A stretch of 60,472 nt of DNA from Ruminococcus sp. UBA3665 (GTDB lineage Bacteria > Bacillota > Clostridia > Oscillospirales > Ruminococcaceae): the NCBI GenBank assembly GCA_002373165.1, contig DFJS01000042.1, positions 1-60,472 of the forward strand, in the 5' to 3' direction. The notes beneath the pieces are model-generated. The model had not been told where the DNA came from, did no database searches, and was given only the letters and a program-made list of their open reading frames with translations. The translations under genes were made by a program, and so were the position numbers. Below, one piece after another: positions 58,262 to 60,472 of the stretch; position 1 is the stretch's first letter; the number at the start of each line of letters is the position of its first letter.

Positions 58262-59677
58262 ATGAAGAAATTAAAAAAACTGCTTTCTGTTTTTCTGGCA
58301 GTGCTGATTGTCGGCTGTTTCTGCACTTCGCTGGCAGGACAGGCAGTTTCCTTTACTCCCAATTTTGAAATCAACAGTGCCGCGTGCGTACTGATCAATA
58401 CAGATACAGGAAATATCCTGTATGAAAAAAATGCAGATGAACAGTATATGCCCGGCTCTCTGGTACAGATTATGGAAACTGCCCTGATTCTGGAAAAATG
58501 CAATGATCTGAAAATGCAGCTTACCTGCGATTCCGAACTTGTCAAACGCTATCAGGCAACGGATTATCCGGATGACCTGCGCTATGCCGATATCTATGAC
58601 GGCGATGTGCTGACGGTAGAAGACCTGCTGTATGCCCTGATGCTGACTTCTTCCTGTGAAGCGGCTGTCATTCTGGCGAATCAGTTCGGCAACGGAAGCG
58701 TTGCCGGCTTTGTTGACCTGATGAACGCCAAGGCAAAAGAAATCGGCTGTACGCAGACAAATTTTACAAACGTAACAGGAATTTATGATACTTCCCAGCA
58801 GACAACTGCAAGAGATATGACTAAAATCACACAGTATGCGCTTTCTGTCAGCAAGTTTTTAAATTTTGCCTCGGCTATTTCTTACGCGCCGGAAACACCC
58901 AATCCCGAACGGCATAAAATGGACGAATGGATCTGGACACATTCCAATGCCATGATGCAGGAAAACTCTGCCTATTATCTGGAAGGCACCAAAGGCATCA
59001 AAACAGCAAACCTGAACCAGCAGGGAAGAAACATCATCTGTCAGGGCACCAAGGACGGCAATACATTTCTTGTTGTACTGCTGGCCGCACCGTTCACTGA
59101 CTCCGAAGGCGTACTGAAATATTATCATATGACAGATGCCCGTGATCTTCTGAAATGGGCATTTACGCACTTCAATTATCAGACTATTCTGAGTGACAGC
59201 ACAGAACTCGGACAGATTACAGTCAAAAACGGCGACGGCGTAGATTATGTGCTTGTCCGTCCGGCAAAGTCCTTCATGTCGCTGTGGTATGACGGCGCGG
59301 ATATCAATTCTATTGTACAGGAAATCAAACTGGATGACAATGTTTCGGCTCCTGTACAGCAGGGCGAAAAATTAGGAACTGTTACTTTAAAATTTTCCGG
59401 TCAGGAACTTACTACTATTGATTTGATTTCTACAACATCTGTCGAATTATCACAGAAAAAATACTATCTGGCACTGGCAAAGCATTTTCCGCATACAGAA
59501 TGGATGACAAGAGCTGTTTTTCTGAGTGCGATTCTGTGTGCCGTGTATCTGGTGCTGTGCATCTATGCACATGTGCTGTACACCCAGAAGCCGAAAACTG
59601 TAGAGCCGGTACACCTTAAGCCGAAGGCTTCGGCAGTCAAAAAAGAAGCCGAAAAAACAAAGAAAAAAGCAAAATAA
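58262..59677 (+). CDS. DacA-like D,D-carboxypeptidase homologue with lost catalytic motifs (471 aa)
   Basis: AGGAGG precedes the ATG. The signal peptide covers residues 1-~27, the peptidase S11 fold ~36-290, a C-terminal beta domain ~300-405, and a transmembrane helix ~420-440, with a Lys-rich tail. The fold is clear (INTDTGNILYEKNADEQYMP, DLMNAKAKEIGC). However, SxxK reads SLVQ (Ser66, Gln69 in place of Lys), SxN reads SSC (130-132), and KTG reads KTA (247-249). Without the lysine, acylation of peptidoglycan or beta-lactams should fail. It probably binds wall peptides or regulates true carboxypeptidases. The gene is intact and has its own promoter and terminator, so it is not a decaying pseudogene. 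Confidence 0.87.
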   Translation: MKKLKKLLSVFLAVLIVGCFCTSLAGQAVSFTPNFEINSAACVLINTDTGNILYEKNADEQYMPGSLVQIMETALILEKCNDLKMQLTCDSELVKRYQATDYPDDLRYADIYDGDVLTVEDLLYALMLTSSCEAAVILANQFGNGSVAGFVDLMNAKAKEIGCTQTNFTNVTGIYDTSQQTTARDMTKITQYALSVSKFLNFASAISYAPETPNPERHKMDEWIWTHSNAMMQENSAYYLEGTKGIKTANLNQQGRNIICQGTKDGNTFLVVLLAAPFTDSEGVLKYYHMTDARDLLKWAFTHFNYQTILSDSTELGQITVKNGDGVDYVLVRPAKSFMSLWYDGADINSIVQEIKLDDNVSAPVQQGEKLGTVTLKFSGQELTTIDLISTTSVELSQKKYYLALAKHFPHTEWMTRAVFLSAILCAVYLVLCIYAHVLYTQKPKTVEPVHLKPKASAVKKEAEKTKKKAK

Positions 59678-59680
59678 TAA

Positions 59681-59719
59681 CAAAAATCTGCTGCCGGTTC
59701 GGACAGCAGATTTTTGTTT
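59681..59719. terminator. Bidirectional terminator
   Basis: AAAAATCTGCTG pairs with CAGCAGATTTTT around CCGGTTCGGA, with T-runs on both sides. It lies between the DacA-like gene and the convergent aquaporin gene. Confidence 0.92.
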
Positions 59720-59720
59720 T

Positions 59721-60437
59721 TCAGAATTTGCGTTCTTTCTGCAATTTGACAGGATCCAGATAATTGTAAGTCACAGCCGCAAGTGCCGCACCTGCAAAAG
59801 GCCCTGCAATGAAAACCCACAGCTGTGCAATCGGAGTGGTATTCCCGGAAATTGCCGCAGCAATTGCAGGCCCCAGACTTCTGGCAGGATTGACAGATGT
59901 GCCTGTCAGCCCGATTCCCAGCAGATGCACCAGCACCAGCGTAAAACCAATGACAACGCCTCCGAAAGAACCATGGTCTGCATTTTTCGAGGTAACACCC
60001 AGAATTGTCAGCACAAAAATAAACGTCAGCAGAATTTCTACCAGCAGTCCGGCAATGGCATTATCATTCACGCCGCCCAGACCGTTCGAGCCAAAGCCGC
60101 CGGTTGCATCAGTCACGCCGCCAAGTCCGAAAATAATCATCAGCAAAATCGAACCCAGCAGAGACCCAATACACTGTGATACAGCATATCCGGCAAATTC
60201 TGCTCCTGTCATGCCGCCGCGCATCAGAACGCCCAGCGATACGGCCGGATTGATGTGACAGCCTGAGATATTTCCCACACAATACGCCATGCCGACAATA
60301 GTCAGGCCAAAGGCAAATGCGGTAGTCAGATAGCCGCCCCAGTGATCACAGCCGGTCAGCATGGCAGTTCCGCAGCCAATCAGCACAAGTGTCATAGTAC
60401 CAATGACTTCTGCAACATATTTTTTGATATCTTTCAT
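59721..60437 (-). CDS. Aquaporin / MIP family channel (238 aa)
   Basis: The ATG at 60,437 follows AAAGGCGG; the frame opens 11 codons earlier. Six transmembrane helices and both half-helix motifs are present: HINPAVS (~61-67) and SVNPARS (~180-186). GTMTLVLIGCGTA in the first helix is typical. The second NPA is followed by Arg, as required for proton exclusion. The loop before helix 4 is Gly/Asn-rich (GGFGSNGLGGVNDN), as in AqpZ-like water channels. AqpZ-type water transport is most likely; glycerol transport is not excluded. The promoter would lie at or beyond the window edge. Confidence 0.92.
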   Translation of the reverse strand: MKDIKKYVAEVIGTMTLVLIGCGTAMLTGCDHWGGYLTTAFAFGLTIVGMAYCVGNISGCHINPAVSLGVLMRGGMTGAEFAGYAVSQCIGSLLGSILLMIIFGLGGVTDATGGFGSNGLGGVNDNAIAGLLVEILLTFIFVLTILGVTSKNADHGSFGGVVIGFTLVLVHLLGIGLTGTSVNPARSLGPAIAAAISGNTTPIAQLWVFIAGPFAGAALAAVTYNYLDPVKLQKERKF

Positions 60438-60472
60438 TGTTATAATCCGCCTTTCTGCGAAAGGCACCAATG

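Noticed and set aside
58262..59677. A functional D-alanyl-D-alanine carboxypeptidase
   Set aside because: The catalytic Lys of SxxK is Gln, and the SxN and KTG motifs are also changed.

Overview
The window is a single stretch of Firmicutes (Clostridia) chromosome, most likely from a Ruminococcus-like member of the Oscillospiraceae. This rests on the gene families present (FHA-SEDS-PBP triad, DUF6110 plus P-type ATPase, PPi-dependent phosphofructokinase, SipW/TasA-type export, BspA-type LRR proteins), on AGGAGG ribosome binding sites, and on sigma-A promoters that nearly all have a 17-base spacer with TATAAT often preceded by TG. I saw no rRNA, tRNA, CRISPR array, prophage or insertion sequence.

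Region 1 (1-24,150, all minus strand) is the most unusual part. It reads right to left. A strong promoter with an inverted repeat over its -35 box drives a degenerate EAL-domain protein. Next come a membrane-bound TasA-like protein, a SipW/ER-type signal peptidase, a membrane-anchored McrB-like AAA+ ATPase, a coiled-coil DUF2357 protein with no visible nuclease, a second SipW-type signal peptidase and two small proteins. A second strong promoter then drives the major TasA-like subunit, which is followed by tandem terminators. A third perfect promoter drives three minor subunit-like proteins and a 3512-residue secreted GLUG-repeat protein. I read this as a dedicated machine for building an extracellular fibre or matrix. 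In it, McrBC-derived parts appear to have left defence and joined export or assembly, and a pseudo-EAL protein may be the c-di-GMP-linked regulator. This is inference; the gene order, motifs and promoters are seen directly.

Region 2 (24,278-31,427) holds a Cache-domain membrane sensor without output domain, translationally coupled to a family-1 sugar-binding lipoprotein; a convergent maltodextrin-type binding lipoprotein; a calcineurin-like phosphoesterase; and DUF6110 plus a P1B-like metal ATPase lacking the CPx motif. Region 3 (31,444-39,171) holds the hibernation factor gene hpf, an FHA-SEDS-PBP cell wall operon, three small membrane proteins and a GH43-like enzyme fused to a transmembrane segment and two surface-type repeats.

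Region 4 (39,234-49,122) holds a DUF2798 membrane protein behind a highly structured leader RNA, a DUF1295 protein, an ECF sigma factor with a probable membrane anti-sigma factor, a small operon of pfp with two cytosolic LRR proteins, lepA, and hemW. Region 5 (49,124-60,437) holds a diguanylate cyclase coupled to a peptide-binding lipoprotein, a PrsA-like lipoprotein, an SDR dehydrogenase, a PadR-DUF1700-DUF4097 operon, a second phosphoesterase with altered metal-site residues, a DacA-like protein that has lost all three catalytic motifs, and an aquaporin.

Themes that tie the window together are cell-envelope construction and c-di-GMP signalling (one intact GGDEF protein, one pseudo-EAL protein, and two Cache/solute-binding-protein pairs). 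There is also an unusual number of enzyme-family proteins with lost or altered active-site residues.
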